Source: Nocardioides agri
Lineage (GTDB): Bacteria > Actinomycetota > Actinomycetes > Propionibacteriales > Nocardioidaceae
Direction: 5' to 3'
DNA: 64,000 bases
Assembly: GCF_013778305.1 (NCBI RefSeq)
Contig: NZ_JACEIC010000001.1
Span: 682,001 to 746,000, forward strand
The notes under the pieces were generated by a model. That model had not been told where the DNA came from, did not search any database, and saw nothing but the letters and a program-made list of their open reading frames with translations. The stretch's first letter is position 1. The number at the start of each line of letters is the position of its first letter. Of the stretch, positions 18,938-32,241 are shown one piece after another. The position numbers were made by a program, and so were the translations under genes.

Positions 18938-18951
18938 TGCAACACGTTCTA
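18938..18951. promoter_or_regulatory. KstR-like box
   Basis: TGCAACACGTTCTA fits TnnAACnnGTTnnA, which I recall as the published KstR operator for cholesterol catabolic genes. It overlaps TAGACT (18933-18938), a possible -10 for the rightward gene. One 14-base match of this degeneracy can occur by chance. Confidence 0.45.
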
Positions 18952-18980
18952 GTTGTCGACGGTCCCCCGACGGAGGTCCC

Positions 18981-20204
18981 ATGCCGAGCAGGTACGCCAG
19001 CCTGAGCCGCGCCGAGCTGGCCACGCTCGTCCCCGAGCTGCTCCTCCTCGGCCAGCTCATCGACCGGTCGGGGATGGCGTGGTGCATCTCGGCCTGGGGC
19101 CGCGAGGAGATGGCCCAGGTGGCCATCGAGGAGTGGGCCGGGTCGAGTCCGGTCTACACCCGGCGGATGCAGCGCGCGCTGGGCTACGAGGGCAACGACG
19201 TCGTCACGATCTTCAAGGGACTGCAGCTCGACATCGGTGCTCCCCCGCAGTTCATGGACTTCCGCTACGACGTGCAGGACCGCTGGCACGGGACCTTCCA
19301 CCTCGACCACTGCGGCGCGCTGATGGACGTCGAGCCGATGGGCGAGGCCTACGTCCGCTCGATGTGCCACGACATCGAGGACCCCACGTTCGACGCGACC
19401 GCGGTGGCCACCAACCCGAGGGCGCAGGTGCGGCCCGTGCACCGGCCCCCGCGCACCCCGGCGGACCGCCACCCGCACTGCGCCTGGACGGTGACCATCG
19501 ACGAGGCCCACCCGGAGGCCACGCCGCTCGCGCCGTACTACGTCGTGGAGCGGACCCGGGCCGCCCACCTCGAGCTCGACCCGATCGACCCCGCCGATGA
19601 CGGCACGTCCGACTACGCGGGCGCGCTGCTCTCCGACGTCGACTTCGGCGCGTTCTCCCACTCGGCGCTGGTGCGGATCGCCGACGAGGTCTGCCTGCAG
19701 ATGCACCTGCTCAACATCTCCTTCCGCCTCGCCGTGGAGAAGCGGGCGAGCGACGACGACCAGGCCACGGAGATCGCCACCAAGCAGCTCGTCGGCGTCG
19801 CCGGGATCGGCGCCGAGCGGATCCGGCGCGCCCTCGGCCTGCCCGCCACCAGCGCGGGTGCCCTGCGGGTGCTCGAGCTGCACCCGCTGCTCAACCCGGC
19901 GGCGTACGTCGACGCCGAGGTGAGCGCGGACCGCCTCGTCGTCCGGCCCTCCGCCGCCCACGACGACGGCGCCTGGATCGACCTCTGCGGCCCCGGCCGG
20001 ACCGCGGCGCTGCAGGCCGTCGTGCGGGCGGTCGACGCGCACCTCGACGTCGAGGTCGAGGGCGGCGACGCGGCGTGGACCGCGACGGTCGTGCGCAGAG
20101 AGGTCCCCGCGCCGGAGGCGGGCGAGGTCGCCGTGACCCGGTTCAGCACCGGCTCGACGTTCGCGTTCGAGCCACGGCGGTCGCTGCCCATCACGCCGGT
20201 CTGA
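18981..20204 (+). CDS. Conserved-looking protein of unknown function
   Basis: A 407-residue soluble protein I do not recognise. It begins SRAELATLVPELLLLGQLID and has a cluster of potential metal or catalytic residues: FHLDHCGALMDVEPMGE (about residues 112-128) and VRSMCHDIEDPTFDATA (about 131-147). A second half includes HSALVRIADEVCLQMHLLN and VAGIGAERIRRALGL. The HxxHC and MCHDxED motifs look like an active site. A GGAGG site is four bases before the ATG. It shares its regulatory region with fadD, so a role in acid or lipid catabolism is inferred. Confidence 0.6.
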   Translation: MPSRYASLSRAELATLVPELLLLGQLIDRSGMAWCISAWGREEMAQVAIEEWAGSSPVYTRRMQRALGYEGNDVVTIFKGLQLDIGAPPQFMDFRYDVQDRWHGTFHLDHCGALMDVEPMGEAYVRSMCHDIEDPTFDATAVATNPRAQVRPVHRPPRTPADRHPHCAWTVTIDEAHPEATPLAPYYVVERTRAAHLELDPIDPADDGTSDYAGALLSDVDFGAFSHSALVRIADEVCLQMHLLNISFRLAVEKRASDDDQATEIATKQLVGVAGIGAERIRRALGLPATSAGALRVLELHPLLNPAAYVDAEVSADRLVVRPSAAHDDGAWIDLCGPGRTAALQAVVRAVDAHLDVEVEGGDAAWTATVVRREVPAPEAGEVAVTRFSTGSTFAFEPRRSLPITPV

Positions 20205-20214
20205 GCGTGCGTGC

Positions 20215-20226
20215 CAGACTCGGAGC
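20215..20226 (+). promoter_or_regulatory. Possible leaderless -10 of the sulfite oxidase-like gene
   Basis: CAGACT at 20215-20220, six bases before the GTG start; no Shine-Dalgarno sequence. Confidence 0.35.
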
Positions 20227-20838
20227 GTGCCCGTCACCCGAGGCTTCTTCGGCAAGAAGCGACCCCAACGTCCCGACCGCCTGCCGCCGGGGCAGTACGA
20301 CGCCGGCAGCTCCTGGCCGACCTTGACGGCCGAGGCCACGCCGCGCCTCGACGTCGAGACCTGGACGATGACGGTCGACGGCCTCGTCGGCCGCCCCCAC
20401 ACCTGGACGTGGCGCGACGTCCAGGCGCTGCCGGCGTCGGCGTACGTCGGTGACATCCACTGCGTGACGACCTGGTCGAAGTTCGACATGACCTTCCGCG
20501 GGGTGAGCGTGGACACGCTGCTCGAGGCCGCGATGCCGCTGCCGGAGGCACGCTTCGTGATGGCGCACTCGACCACCGGCTACACCACCAACCTGCCGCT
20601 CGACGACGTCACCGGCGGCAAGGCCTGGGTCGTGTGGGAGGTCGACGGCAAGCCGCTCACGCGCGACCACGGCGGACCGGTGCGGCTGCTCGTGCCGCAC
20701 CTCTACTTCTGGAAGTCGGCGAAGTGGATCACCCGGCTCGAGCTCATGGAGCGCGACCGGCCGGGCTTCTGGGAGCAGAACGGCTACCACGACCGCGGCG
20801 ACCCGTGGCTCGAGCAGCGCTACCAGGGCGACCCGTGA
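20227..20838 (+). CDS. Sulfite oxidase-like molybdopterin-dependent oxidoreductase
   Basis: A 203-residue protein with the molybdopterin-binding (sulfite oxidase/YedY) fold. The molybdenum-ligating cysteine is in GDIHCVTTWSKFD (about residue 79). VMAHSTTGYTTNLPLDDV, GKPLTRDHGGPVRLLVPHLYFWKS and KWITRLELM match the family. There is no signal peptide or dimerisation domain, so it is a cytoplasmic single-domain version. The natural substrate is unknown. Its stop overlaps the start of a flavin reductase (GTGA), which suggests the two proteins form an electron-transfer pair. Confidence 0.9.
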   Translation: MPVTRGFFGKKRPQRPDRLPPGQYDAGSSWPTLTAEATPRLDVETWTMTVDGLVGRPHTWTWRDVQALPASAYVGDIHCVTTWSKFDMTFRGVSVDTLLEAAMPLPEARFVMAHSTTGYTTNLPLDDVTGGKAWVVWEVDGKPLTRDHGGPVRLLVPHLYFWKSAKWITRLELMERDRPGFWEQNGYHDRGDPWLEQRYQGDP

Positions 20839-21530
20839 CGGCGCCCACCGGCGACTGGACCACCGGGACGATCATCGAGCTCGACCATCCCACCGACCGA
20901 CTGGTCCGGCTGCGCCTCCACGTCGACGACCGGGTCGACCACCTCCCGGGGCAGCACTACGTCGTCCGCCTGCGCGCGCCCGACGGCTACACCGCCCAGC
21001 GCTCCTACTCGATCGCGTCGGACCCCGACGACCCGCTGCTCGAGCTGATGGTCGAGTGCCTCCCCGGCGGCGAGGTGTCCGGCCACCTCCACGACGTCGC
21101 CGAGGTCGGCGACGTGCTCGAGCTGCGCGGCCCGATCGGCGGCTGGTTCGTCTGGGAGGGGGACGTGCCGGCCATCTGCGTCGCCGGCGGGTCCGGCGTG
21201 GTGCCGATCGTCGCCATGGCCCGCTACGCCCGCCGGCTCGGACTCCAGGACCGGCTGCGGGTGGTCGTCGTGGCGCGCACCTGGGAGGAGCTGCCGTACG
21301 CCGCCGAGCTCCAGAGGTACGGCGCGTTCATCGCCCTGACCCGCGAGAACCTCACCGACCGGGTGGCCGCCCCGCCGTACCACGACGAGCTCGCGCCGTA
21401 CCTCGACGGCGTCGAGCGCGCCTACGTCTGCGGCTCGGTCGGGTTCGCGTCCTACGCCACCCGGCTGCTCGAGGAGTCGGGGATTCCGGCCGACACGATC
21501 CGCGTGGAGCAGTTCGGAGAGAGCGGGTGA
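20835..21530 (+). CDS. FAD/NAD(P)-binding oxidoreductase (ferredoxin reductase type)
   Basis: A 231-residue flavoprotein of the ferredoxin-NADP reductase superfamily. The FAD motif RxYS appears as QRSYSIASDP (about residues 55-64). The NAD(P) loop is CVAGGSGVVPIVAMAR, and the C-terminal YVCGSVGFASYATRLL completes the nucleotide fold. No iron-sulfur domain is attached. The open frame extends 201 bases upstream, but the GTG at 20835 overlaps the stop of the molybdoenzyme as GTGA and begins at the expected first strand. It likely passes electrons from NAD(P)H to its coupled partner. Confidence 0.9.
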   Translation: MTAPTGDWTTGTIIELDHPTDRLVRLRLHVDDRVDHLPGQHYVVRLRAPDGYTAQRSYSIASDPDDPLLELMVECLPGGEVSGHLHDVAEVGDVLELRGPIGGWFVWEGDVPAICVAGGSGVVPIVAMARYARRLGLQDRLRVVVVARTWEELPYAAELQRYGAFIALTRENLTDRVAAPPYHDELAPYLDGVERAYVCGSVGFASYATRLLEESGIPADTIRVEQFGESG

Positions 21531-21533
21531 CCC

Positions 21534-21545
21534 TAGGATCGATCC
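21534..21545 (+). promoter_or_regulatory. Leaderless -10 promoter of the GlsB-like gene
   Basis: TAGGAT at 21534-21539, six bases before the ATG, no Shine-Dalgarno sequence. Confidence 0.5.
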
Positions 21546-21809
21546 ATGCTCATCCTGGCAATCATCCTGTTCGGCATGATCATCGGCGCGGGCGCCCAGC
21601 TGATCCTGGGTCGGGAGGGCGGCAGCATCGACTGGACGCTCGCCATCGTCGCCGGGCTGGTCGGCTCGTTCGTCGGCGGACTCCTGATCAGCCTCCTGTC
21701 GGGGGACGGTCTCGAGCTGCACGCGACCGGCATCATCGGCTCGCTCGTCGGTGCCCTCGTGGTCACCGCGGCCTGGCGCTGGTACGCCGGTCGCTCCACG
21801 ACCGCGTGA
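21546..21809 (+). CDS. GlsB/YeaQ/YmgE family membrane protein
   Basis: An 87-residue protein of the family misnamed transglycosylase-associated. It has three hydrophobic segments: MLILAIILFGMIIGAGAQLI, WTLAIVAGLVGSFVGGLLIS and GIIGSLVGALVVTAAWRW, joined by a short LGREGGS loop. These small proteins are often induced by general stress; no biochemical function is known. It has its own leaderless promoter. Confidence 0.88.
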   Translation: MLILAIILFGMIIGAGAQLILGREGGSIDWTLAIVAGLVGSFVGGLLISLLSGDGLELHATGIIGSLVGALVVTAAWRWYAGRSTTA

Positions 21810-21819
21810 GCCCCGGGCC

Positions 21820-22413
21820 ATGAGTAGTGCCTTCGGGCACTTCGACGTCGGGTTCGTCACCGGGGCGACCCCGGACAAGTGGGCGCGCACCTGGCGCGAG
21901 CGCTACGCGCGCGACCCGCTCGAGCTCGTCCCGGTCACCGAGGACGAGCAGGAGGCCGGGATCCGCGACGGGCGTCTCGACATGGCGCTGGTGCGGCTGC
22001 CGATCGACCGGGACGGGCTGCACTGCATCCCGCTCTACGACGAGCTCCCGGTCGCGGTCATGGGGGTCGAGCACCTCCTGACGCTCACCGAGGAGGTCAC
22101 CCTCGCCGACCTCGCCGACGAGCAGCTGGTGCTCCCCCACCGCTCCGGCTGGACGCCCGACGCCGAGCAGCTCGCCTGGCCCCCGATGACGGTCGCCGAC
22201 GCGGTCGAGGTGGTCGCCTCGGGCACCGGGGTGGTCGTCGTGCCGATGTCGATCGCCCGGCTGCACCACCGCAAGGACGTCACCTACCGCGTCGTCACCG
22301 ACCTCGAGCCCACGAAGGTCGGGCTCGCGTGGCGGATCGACAACGACGACCCGTGGGTGCAGCGGTTCATCGGGATCGTGCGCGGCCGCACCGAGCGCAG
22401 CTCGCGCGACTGA
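21820..22413 (+). CDS. LysR-type substrate-binding domain protein without DNA-binding domain
   Basis: A 197-residue protein that looks like the effector-binding half of a LysR regulator: DVGFVTGATPDKWARTW begins the first lobe, then RDGRLDMALVRLPID, ELPVAVMGVEHLL, and VEVVASGTGVVVVPMSIARL at the second-lobe loop. There is no helix-turn-helix and no room for one upstream, because the GlsB-like gene ends 10 bases before. It could bind a small ligand or be a relic regulator. Similar stand-alone proteins are known in actinomycetes. Confidence 0.82.
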   Translation: MSSAFGHFDVGFVTGATPDKWARTWRERYARDPLELVPVTEDEQEAGIRDGRLDMALVRLPIDRDGLHCIPLYDELPVAVMGVEHLLTLTEEVTLADLADEQLVLPHRSGWTPDAEQLAWPPMTVADAVEVVASGTGVVVVPMSIARLHHRKDVTYRVVTDLEPTKVGLAWRIDNDDPWVQRFIGIVRGRTERSSRD

Positions 22414-27276
<4,863 letters not shown>

Positions 27277-27284
<8 letters not shown>

Positions 27285-28491
27285 GCTCGGCGCTGGTCAG
27301 GCCGAGCACCCGCCGCGCCACGATCAGCTGCTGGATCTGCTGGGTGCCCTCGAAGATGTCGAGGATCTTCGAGTCCCGCGCCCACTTCTCCAGCAGCTCG
27401 GCCTCGCTGTAGCCGAGCGTCCCGCAGAGCTCCACGCAGGAGAGCGTGATGTCGGAGCCGACCCGCCCGGCCTTGGCCTTCGCCATCGACGCCTCGAGCG
27501 AGTTGGGCCTGCGGTTGTCGGCCATCCATGCGGCCTGGAGCATCAGCAGGTAGGCCGCCTCCCAGTCCGCCTCGAGCCGGAGCAGCGCGGCGGCGGCCGC
27601 CGACTGCACGAGGCCGGGCCGGTCGTGATCGACCTCCACGCCGGCCTGCGCCAGCAGGTCACGGGTCAGGTCGAGCGCGGCCCGCGCGCAGCCGACGGCC
27701 ATCGACGCGACGAGCGGCCGGGTGTTGTCGAAGGTCGCCATCGCGCCGGCGAAGCCCTGCTTCACGTCGATCTCGGGCGAGCCGAGCAGGTTGTCGGCCG
27801 GCACCCGGCAGTCCTCGAAGCGGATCGTCGCCGTGTCCGACGCCTTGATGCCGAGCTTCTGCTCGAGCCGCTCGACCGTCATCCCCGGCGTGCCCTTGGG
27901 CACCACGAACGACTTGATCGCCGCCCGGCCGAGCTCCCGGTCCAGCGTCGCCCAGACGACGACGGCGTCCGACCGCTCCCCCGACGTCACGAAGATCTTC
28001 TCGCCGTTGAGCACGTACTCGTCGCCGTCGCGTACGGCGGTCGTGCGGATGCTCGCCGAGTCCGAGCCGGTGCCCGGCTCGGTGATCGCCATCGAGGCCC
28101 ACAGGCCGTCGAAGCGCTCGTGCTGCTCCTCGTTGGCCACCGACGCGATCGCGGAGTTGCCGAGCCCCTGGCGCGGCATCGACAGCAGCAGGCCCACGTC
28201 ACCCCAGCACATCTCGGCGATCGACATCACGGAGGCCAGGTTGGTGCCGTTCCTGACCGAGCCGTCGTCGCCCTCGTCGGAGCGCTTCACGCCGGCCGCG
28301 CCGGCGCCCTCGCTCGCGCCGGACTCGGCGAGCCCGTCGATCATCGCGGCGAGCATGTCGAGCTCCTTGGGGTACTCGTGCTCCGCCTTGTCGTACTTGC
28401 GCGAGATCGGCCGCAGCATGTTCATCGCGACCTGGTGGGCCTGGCCCACGAGCGGCTTGAGCCGCTTCGGGTCGTCCAGCCAGATGCTCAT
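27277..28491 (-). CDS. Acyl-CoA dehydrogenase, catalytic type
   Basis: A 404-residue acyl-CoA dehydrogenase that would oxidise an acyl-CoA to the 2-enoyl-CoA using FAD. ASMAITEPGTGSDSASIRTT is the FAD/substrate loop; GEKIFVTSGERSDAVVVWAT and IRFEDCRVPADNLLGSPE follow. The catalytic base region near the C-terminus, DIFEGTQQIQQLIVARRVLG, is complete with its glutamate. The N-terminal ~90 residues are longer than usual and acidic. Its ATG overlaps the stop of the gene before it (ATGA), so the two proteins are probably subunits of one complex. The 3' end overlaps the converging kinase/LLM fusion by 8 bases. Confidence 0.92.
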
Positions 28492-29849
28492 ACCAGCACA
28501 CCGCCTTCCATCACGCCGATCGCTCTGAGGTCGCGGTACCACCGCTCCACCGGGTGCTCCTTGACGAACCCGTGGCCGCCGAGGAGCTGCACGCCGTCGA
28601 GCCCGATCCGCATGCCCTTGTCGGCGCAGAGGCTGCGGGCCAGCCCGACCGACCGGGCGATGTCCTCGCCCGCGGCCGCGCGCGAGGCGGCCTTCCAGGT
28701 GAGCAGGCGCATCGCCTGCAGCTCGATCGCGATGTCCGCGACCATGAACGCCACCGACTGGCGGTGCGCGACGGGTTCGCCGAACGCCTCGCGCTCCTTG
28801 ACGTACGGCGTGACGTAGTCGAGCACCGCCTGGCCGACGCCGACGGCGAGCGCGCACCATGCCAGCCGCGAGAGCCGCACGCACTCGGCGTACGTCGACC
28901 CGTCGGTCTCCCCCAGCACGGCGTCGGCAGGGACCTGCACGCCGTGCAGGTGCAGCTTCGTCAGGCCGGCCGCTCGCACCCCCATCGCCGGGTCCGCCTC
29001 GATCTCCAGCCCGTCGGCGCCCGCCTCCACGAGGAAGAGCGTGGGGCGACCGTCGAGCGACGCTCCGACGATGAGCAGCTCAGCGTCGGCGCCGCGCGGC
29101 ACCGCGGACTTCAGCCCGTCGAGCACGAAGCCGTCGCTGGTGCGCCGGGCCGTGGTGGCGGGACGGAGCACGTCGAAGAGGACGGACGGCTCGTTGAGGG
29201 CCAGCGCGGCGGCCGGCACGTCGTCGCCGCCGAACGCCGGGAGGTAGGTCTGCTGCTGCGCGTCGGTGCCCCAGAGGCCGATCGACGTCGCGACCGCCCC
29301 GGGCGCGAGCGACGCCACGGCGAGCCCGAGGTCGCCGTGCGCGAGAGCCTCCGCGACCAGCACCCCGGCGACGGCCGAGCGCTCCTCCGCGACGCCGCCG
29401 AGCGACTCGGGCAGCCCGAGGATCGGCAGCCCGAGCTCGCGCCCGGCCGTCAGGACCTCGTCCGGGGCGGCACATGCCTCGTCCGCCGTGGCGGCCGCCG
29501 GCCTCAGGACGTCGGTGGCGAGCTCGGTCACGACGTCGACGAGCATCTGCTCGTCCTCGGTCGGCGTGAGGTCGAAGACGCCGGTGCGCGGCGCCGCCGC
29601 CGGGCGGGCGCCCGCGTCGGAGGTGCCGCGCCGGGTGAACGTCCGGCCGGCACTCGTGATCGTGCGGAACCCGCCCCGGGTGGCGGTGAACACCGCCTGC
29701 TCGGTCTGTCTCCGCACGCCGAGACGGTCGAGGAGGTCGCTCTGCGCGAGCTTGCCCAGCGCGGCCACGGCGTACCCGATCGGGTCGCGCCGCTCGCTGG
29801 AGGCGAGCCCGTGCCTACCGCCGGGCCGGAGGCTCTGGATCAGGGTCAT
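28488..29849 (-). CDS. Acyl-CoA dehydrogenase-like subunit with shortened C-terminus
   Basis: A 453-residue relative of acyl-CoA dehydrogenases. About 90 residues of extra N-terminal sequence precede the fold, which starts at FDLTPTEDEQMLVDVVTELA. AAALALNEPSVLFDV stands where the FAD/substrate loop usually reads TEPxxGSD, and it ends RWYRDLRAIGVMEGGVLV: the chain stops just after the position of the catalytic glutamate, without the following IQRxxIARxxL helix. This suggests a partner or structural subunit for the coupled enzyme downstream, as in heteromeric steroid-chain dehydrogenases, though this is inference. The ATG lies seven bases after TACATT inside a 19-bp palindrome. Confidence 0.87.
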   Translation of the reverse strand: MTLIQSLRPGGRHGLASSERRDPIGYAVAALGKLAQSDLLDRLGVRRQTEQAVFTATRGGFRTITSAGRTFTRRGTSDAGARPAAAPRTGVFDLTPTEDEQMLVDVVTELATDVLRPAAATADEACAAPDEVLTAGRELGLPILGLPESLGGVAEERSAVAGVLVAEALAHGDLGLAVASLAPGAVATSIGLWGTDAQQQTYLPAFGGDDVPAAALALNEPSVLFDVLRPATTARRTSDGFVLDGLKSAVPRGADAELLIVGASLDGRPTLFLVEAGADGLEIEADPAMGVRAAGLTKLHLHGVQVPADAVLGETDGSTYAECVRLSRLAWCALAVGVGQAVLDYVTPYVKEREAFGEPVAHRQSVAFMVADIAIELQAMRLLTWKAASRAAAGEDIARSVGLARSLCADKGMRIGLDGVQLLGGHGFVKEHPVERWYRDLRAIGVMEGGVLV

Positions 29850-29876
29850 ACCCGAAAATGTAACTCGGAGTTACAT
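29850..29876 (-). promoter_or_regulatory. Leaderless promoter inside a 19-bp palindromic operator
   Basis: ATGTAACTCGGAGTTACAT (29858-29876) has two perfect 9-bp arms around one base. On the minus strand TACATT at 29862-29857 is the -10, seven bases before the ATG. A repressor bound here would block the promoter directly. Its size fits a TetR-family protein; none is encoded nearby. Confidence 0.7.
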
Positions 29877-29907
29877 CTCCGGCTACAGGTCGGGGCCGTG
29901 CGCCCGG

Positions 29908-30933
29908 TCACAGGTCGCGGCGGATCCTCCAGAAGCAGAAGCCGGTCAGGCCGCCGGCGAGCAGCACCAGGATCGCCGTCTCGAGGACCTGGATGCGCCA
30001 GAACTGCGAGGCGGGCAGGTAGGTCATCTGCTGCCGGTAGCCCTCGTCGGTGAGCCGGTCCAGGCACGCCGCCATGGCGTCGCGGCCGCCGCCACAGTCC
30101 GTGGTCCAGGCCGGGAACTCGTCGACCACCGCGCCGGAGGGGTCCACCGTCTGCTGGGACAGCAGCCACGCTCCAGGCTTCTCGAGATCGGCCTCGAGCC
30201 GCTGGAACGGCCCGGGGCCCGAGCCCGGGCCGCCGCCCGCCATGATGCCGCGGATGGTCTCCTCGGAGATCTCCTGGTCGAGCGCGACCGGGTCGCCGAG
30301 GTGCGGCTGCACGAGCTGCGGCAGCGCGACCTGCAGGCCCACGACCGCGACCAGCGTGACCGCCATCGCCGCGACCGTGCGCCGGAGCAGCAGACCGGCG
30401 GTGACCCCGAGCGCGAGGGCGAGCAGCGTCATCGCGGCGGGCACCAGGCCGCGAGCGCCGAACAGCACCGGGTTCAGCCGCGGGACCGTGAGCAGCATCC
30501 CGCCCTCGGAGTAGCCGCCGGCGATGGCGTCGTCGATCGGGGCGCACCACCACGTGAGGGCCAGACCGACCAGCCCCGCGGCCAGGCCGGCCAGGGCGGT
30601 GAGGCCGAGCTTGGTGGCGAGCCATCGCGTCCGGGTGACGCTCTGGGTCCACACCAGCCGGTGGGTCCCGGCCTCGAGCTCGCGGGCCACCATCGGGGCA
30701 CCCCAGAAGACCCCGACGAGGGCGGGCACCGCGTAGACGAGACCGGTGCCGAAGTCGAAGAGGGCCTGCTTCGTGTCGTCGATGCCGAGCTGGTCGAAGA
30801 AGTCCTCGGGCGCCTCGGCGAACATGTTGGCCAGCTGCGGCCCGGTGGCCGCGAGCGCGATCGCGAAGCACGCCACCGTCGTCAGGACCACGAGCGCCGA
30901 GAGGCGGAGCTGCCGCCAGGTGAGCCAGATCAT
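29908..30933 (-). CDS. ABC transporter permease
   Basis: A 341-residue membrane protein with about six hydrophobic helices (LSALVVLTTVACFAIALAAT, LVYAVPALVGVFWGAPMVA, LTALAGLAAGLVGLALTWWC, MTLLALALGVTAGLLL, VAAMAVTLVAVVGLQVALPQ, LETAILVLLAGGLTGFCFW) and a large extracytoplasmic loop between the last two. It starts MIWLTWRQLRLS, as in permeases of GntR-ABC (YtrA-like) systems. Its ATG overlaps the ATPase stop as ATGA. The transported molecule is unknown; related systems export antimicrobial peptides or answer wall stress. Confidence 0.87.
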   Translation of the reverse strand: MIWLTWRQLRLSALVVLTTVACFAIALAATGPQLANMFAEAPEDFFDQLGIDDTKQALFDFGTGLVYAVPALVGVFWGAPMVARELEAGTHRLVWTQSVTRTRWLATKLGLTALAGLAAGLVGLALTWWCAPIDDAIAGGYSEGGMLLTVPRLNPVLFGARGLVPAAMTLLALALGVTAGLLLRRTVAAMAVTLVAVVGLQVALPQLVQPHLGDPVALDQEISEETIRGIMAGGGPGSGPGPFQRLEADLEKPGAWLLSQQTVDPSGAVVDEFPAWTTDCGGGRDAMAACLDRLTDEGYRQQMTYLPASQFWRIQVLETAILVLLAGGLTGFCFWRIRRDL

Positions 30934-31826
30934 CGCAGGGCCTCCAGCGAGGGACGGGCGTCGGCGCGCGCGAGGGCCTGCCGGCTCATGTAGGCGAGGA
31001 CGAGGTCCTCGAGCGTGAGCCGGCTGACCTCCCAGGCGGGGTCGAGGACGGGGGCGTCGGTGCGCACGACGTACGTCGACTGCCGGTCGGTGTGGCTCGC
31101 CGTGACGACCTCCTGGGCGGCGGGCAGCGTCGCGGGGTCGCGCCGGGGGCCGGTGAGCCGGAGGTGCGAGCCGAGCAGTTCCTCGATGTCGCCGGCGACC
31201 TGCACCCGCGAGTCGACCAGGACGATGAGGAAGTCGCACGCCCGCTCGACGTCGGAGACCAGGTGGGAGGAGAGCACCACGCTGAGGTCCTGCTCGGCGA
31301 CCGCCTCCATCAGGTCCTGGAGGAACTCCCGCCGGGCGAGCGGGTCGAGCGCGGCGACCGGCTCGTCGAGCAGCAGCAGCTCGGGCCGCTTGGCCAGGCC
31401 GAGGGTGAGCGCGAGCTGGGCGCGCTGGCCGCCGGACAGCCGCCCGGCTCGCTGCTTCGGGTCCAGCCCGAGCCGGGCGACCCGCTGCCGGGCCTGGGTC
31501 TCGTCCCAGCCGGGGTTGAGGTGCGCGCCGAGCCGGAGGTGGTCGGCGACGCTGAGCCCGGCGTACGTCGGGGTGTCCTGTCCGACGTAGCCGACGCGCG
31601 TGCGCGGGGCGGACCGGCCGGTGGGCCGCTCCCCCAGCACCTCGATCTCACCCGCCGACGGCGCGAGCATCCCGACCGCGAGGTTGAGGAACGTGCTCTT
31701 GCCGGCTCCGTTCGGGCCGACCAGCCCGACGACCCGACCGGACGGCACCTCGAGGGAGCAGTCGGAGAGCGCCCAGCGGCTGCGGTACTTCTTGCCCAGG
31801 CCGGCCGACCTGATGACGGTGCTCAT
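30930..31826 (-). CDS. ABC transporter ATP-binding protein
   Basis: A 298-residue ATPase. Walker A is GLVGPNGAGKSTFLNLAVG (about residues 34-52), the signature LSGGQRAQLALTLGLAKRPE, Walker B LLLLDEPVAALDPLARREF and the switch histidine in VVLSSHLVSDVE. The C-terminal ~80 residues carry an accessory domain seen in multidrug and bacitracin-type exporters. It starts four bases inside the end of the gntR gene and overlaps the permease, so regulator, ATPase and permease form one coupled operon. Confidence 0.93.
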   Translation of the reverse strand: MSTVIRSAGLGKKYRSRWALSDCSLEVPSGRVVGLVGPNGAGKSTFLNLAVGMLAPSAGEIEVLGERPTGRSAPRTRVGYVGQDTPTYAGLSVADHLRLGAHLNPGWDETQARQRVARLGLDPKQRAGRLSGGQRAQLALTLGLAKRPELLLLDEPVAALDPLARREFLQDLMEAVAEQDLSVVLSSHLVSDVERACDFLIVLVDSRVQVAGDIEELLGSHLRLTGPRRDPATLPAAQEVVTASHTDRQSTYVVRTDAPVLDPAWEVSRLTLEDLVLAYMSRQALARADARPSLEALR

Positions 31827-32215
31827 GCGGTGTCCTCCCTCAGCGCGGATCGAAAGGTGCTGTCGAAGATGGCCTCGATGCTCTCCTCGTCGAGCCCCGC
31901 GCGCCTCGCCTTGGCCAGCCAGCGCTCGAGGTCGGTGCGCAGCGGGCCGTGGGCGGCCAGGGTGTTGTCGGCGAGGGTGCGGGTCACGAACGTGCCGACG
32001 CCCGGCCGCGCGCTGACCAGGCCCTCGAGCTCGAGCTCGCGGTAGGCCTTGGAGACGGTGTTCGGGTTGATCGCCAGGTGCGCGACGACCTCCTTGACTG
32101 TCGGCAGCCGGTCGCCCTCGCGCAGGATCCCGAGGCGCAGGGCGCGGCGGACCTGCTGCACGAGCTGCTGGTACGGCGCGACACCCGACCGGCCGTCGAG
32201 GTGGAACTCGATCAA
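31823..32215 (-). CDS. GntR family regulator, YtrA type
   Basis: A 130-residue repressor of the YtrA subfamily, which control the ABC operon they lead. The winged helix is at about residues 10-75: QQLVQQVRRALRLGILREGD, RLPTVKEVVAHLAINPNTVS, KAYRELELEGLVSARPGVGT. The C-terminal part is short and helical, without a large effector domain. The start is taken as TTG at 32215, five to six bases after GCGAGGAG; the frame runs further upstream but crosses the promoter region and has no site. An operator-like palindrome lies 27 bases upstream. Confidence 0.86.
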   Translation of the reverse strand: MIEFHLDGRSGVAPYQQLVQQVRRALRLGILREGDRLPTVKEVVAHLAINPNTVSKAYRELELEGLVSARPGVGTFVTRTLADNTLAAHGPLRTDLERWLAKARRAGLDEESIEAIFDSTFRSALREDTA

Positions 32216-32241
32216 CTCGGCTCCTCGCAAGTTCGGTTCTA

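Noticed and set aside
15755-18952. 1065-residue plus-strand frame
   Set aside because: It is the shadow of the LCP and fadD genes.
28554-30053. 499-residue plus-strand frame
   Set aside because: It is antisense to the acyl-CoA dehydrogenase subunit and lacks a recognisable fold.
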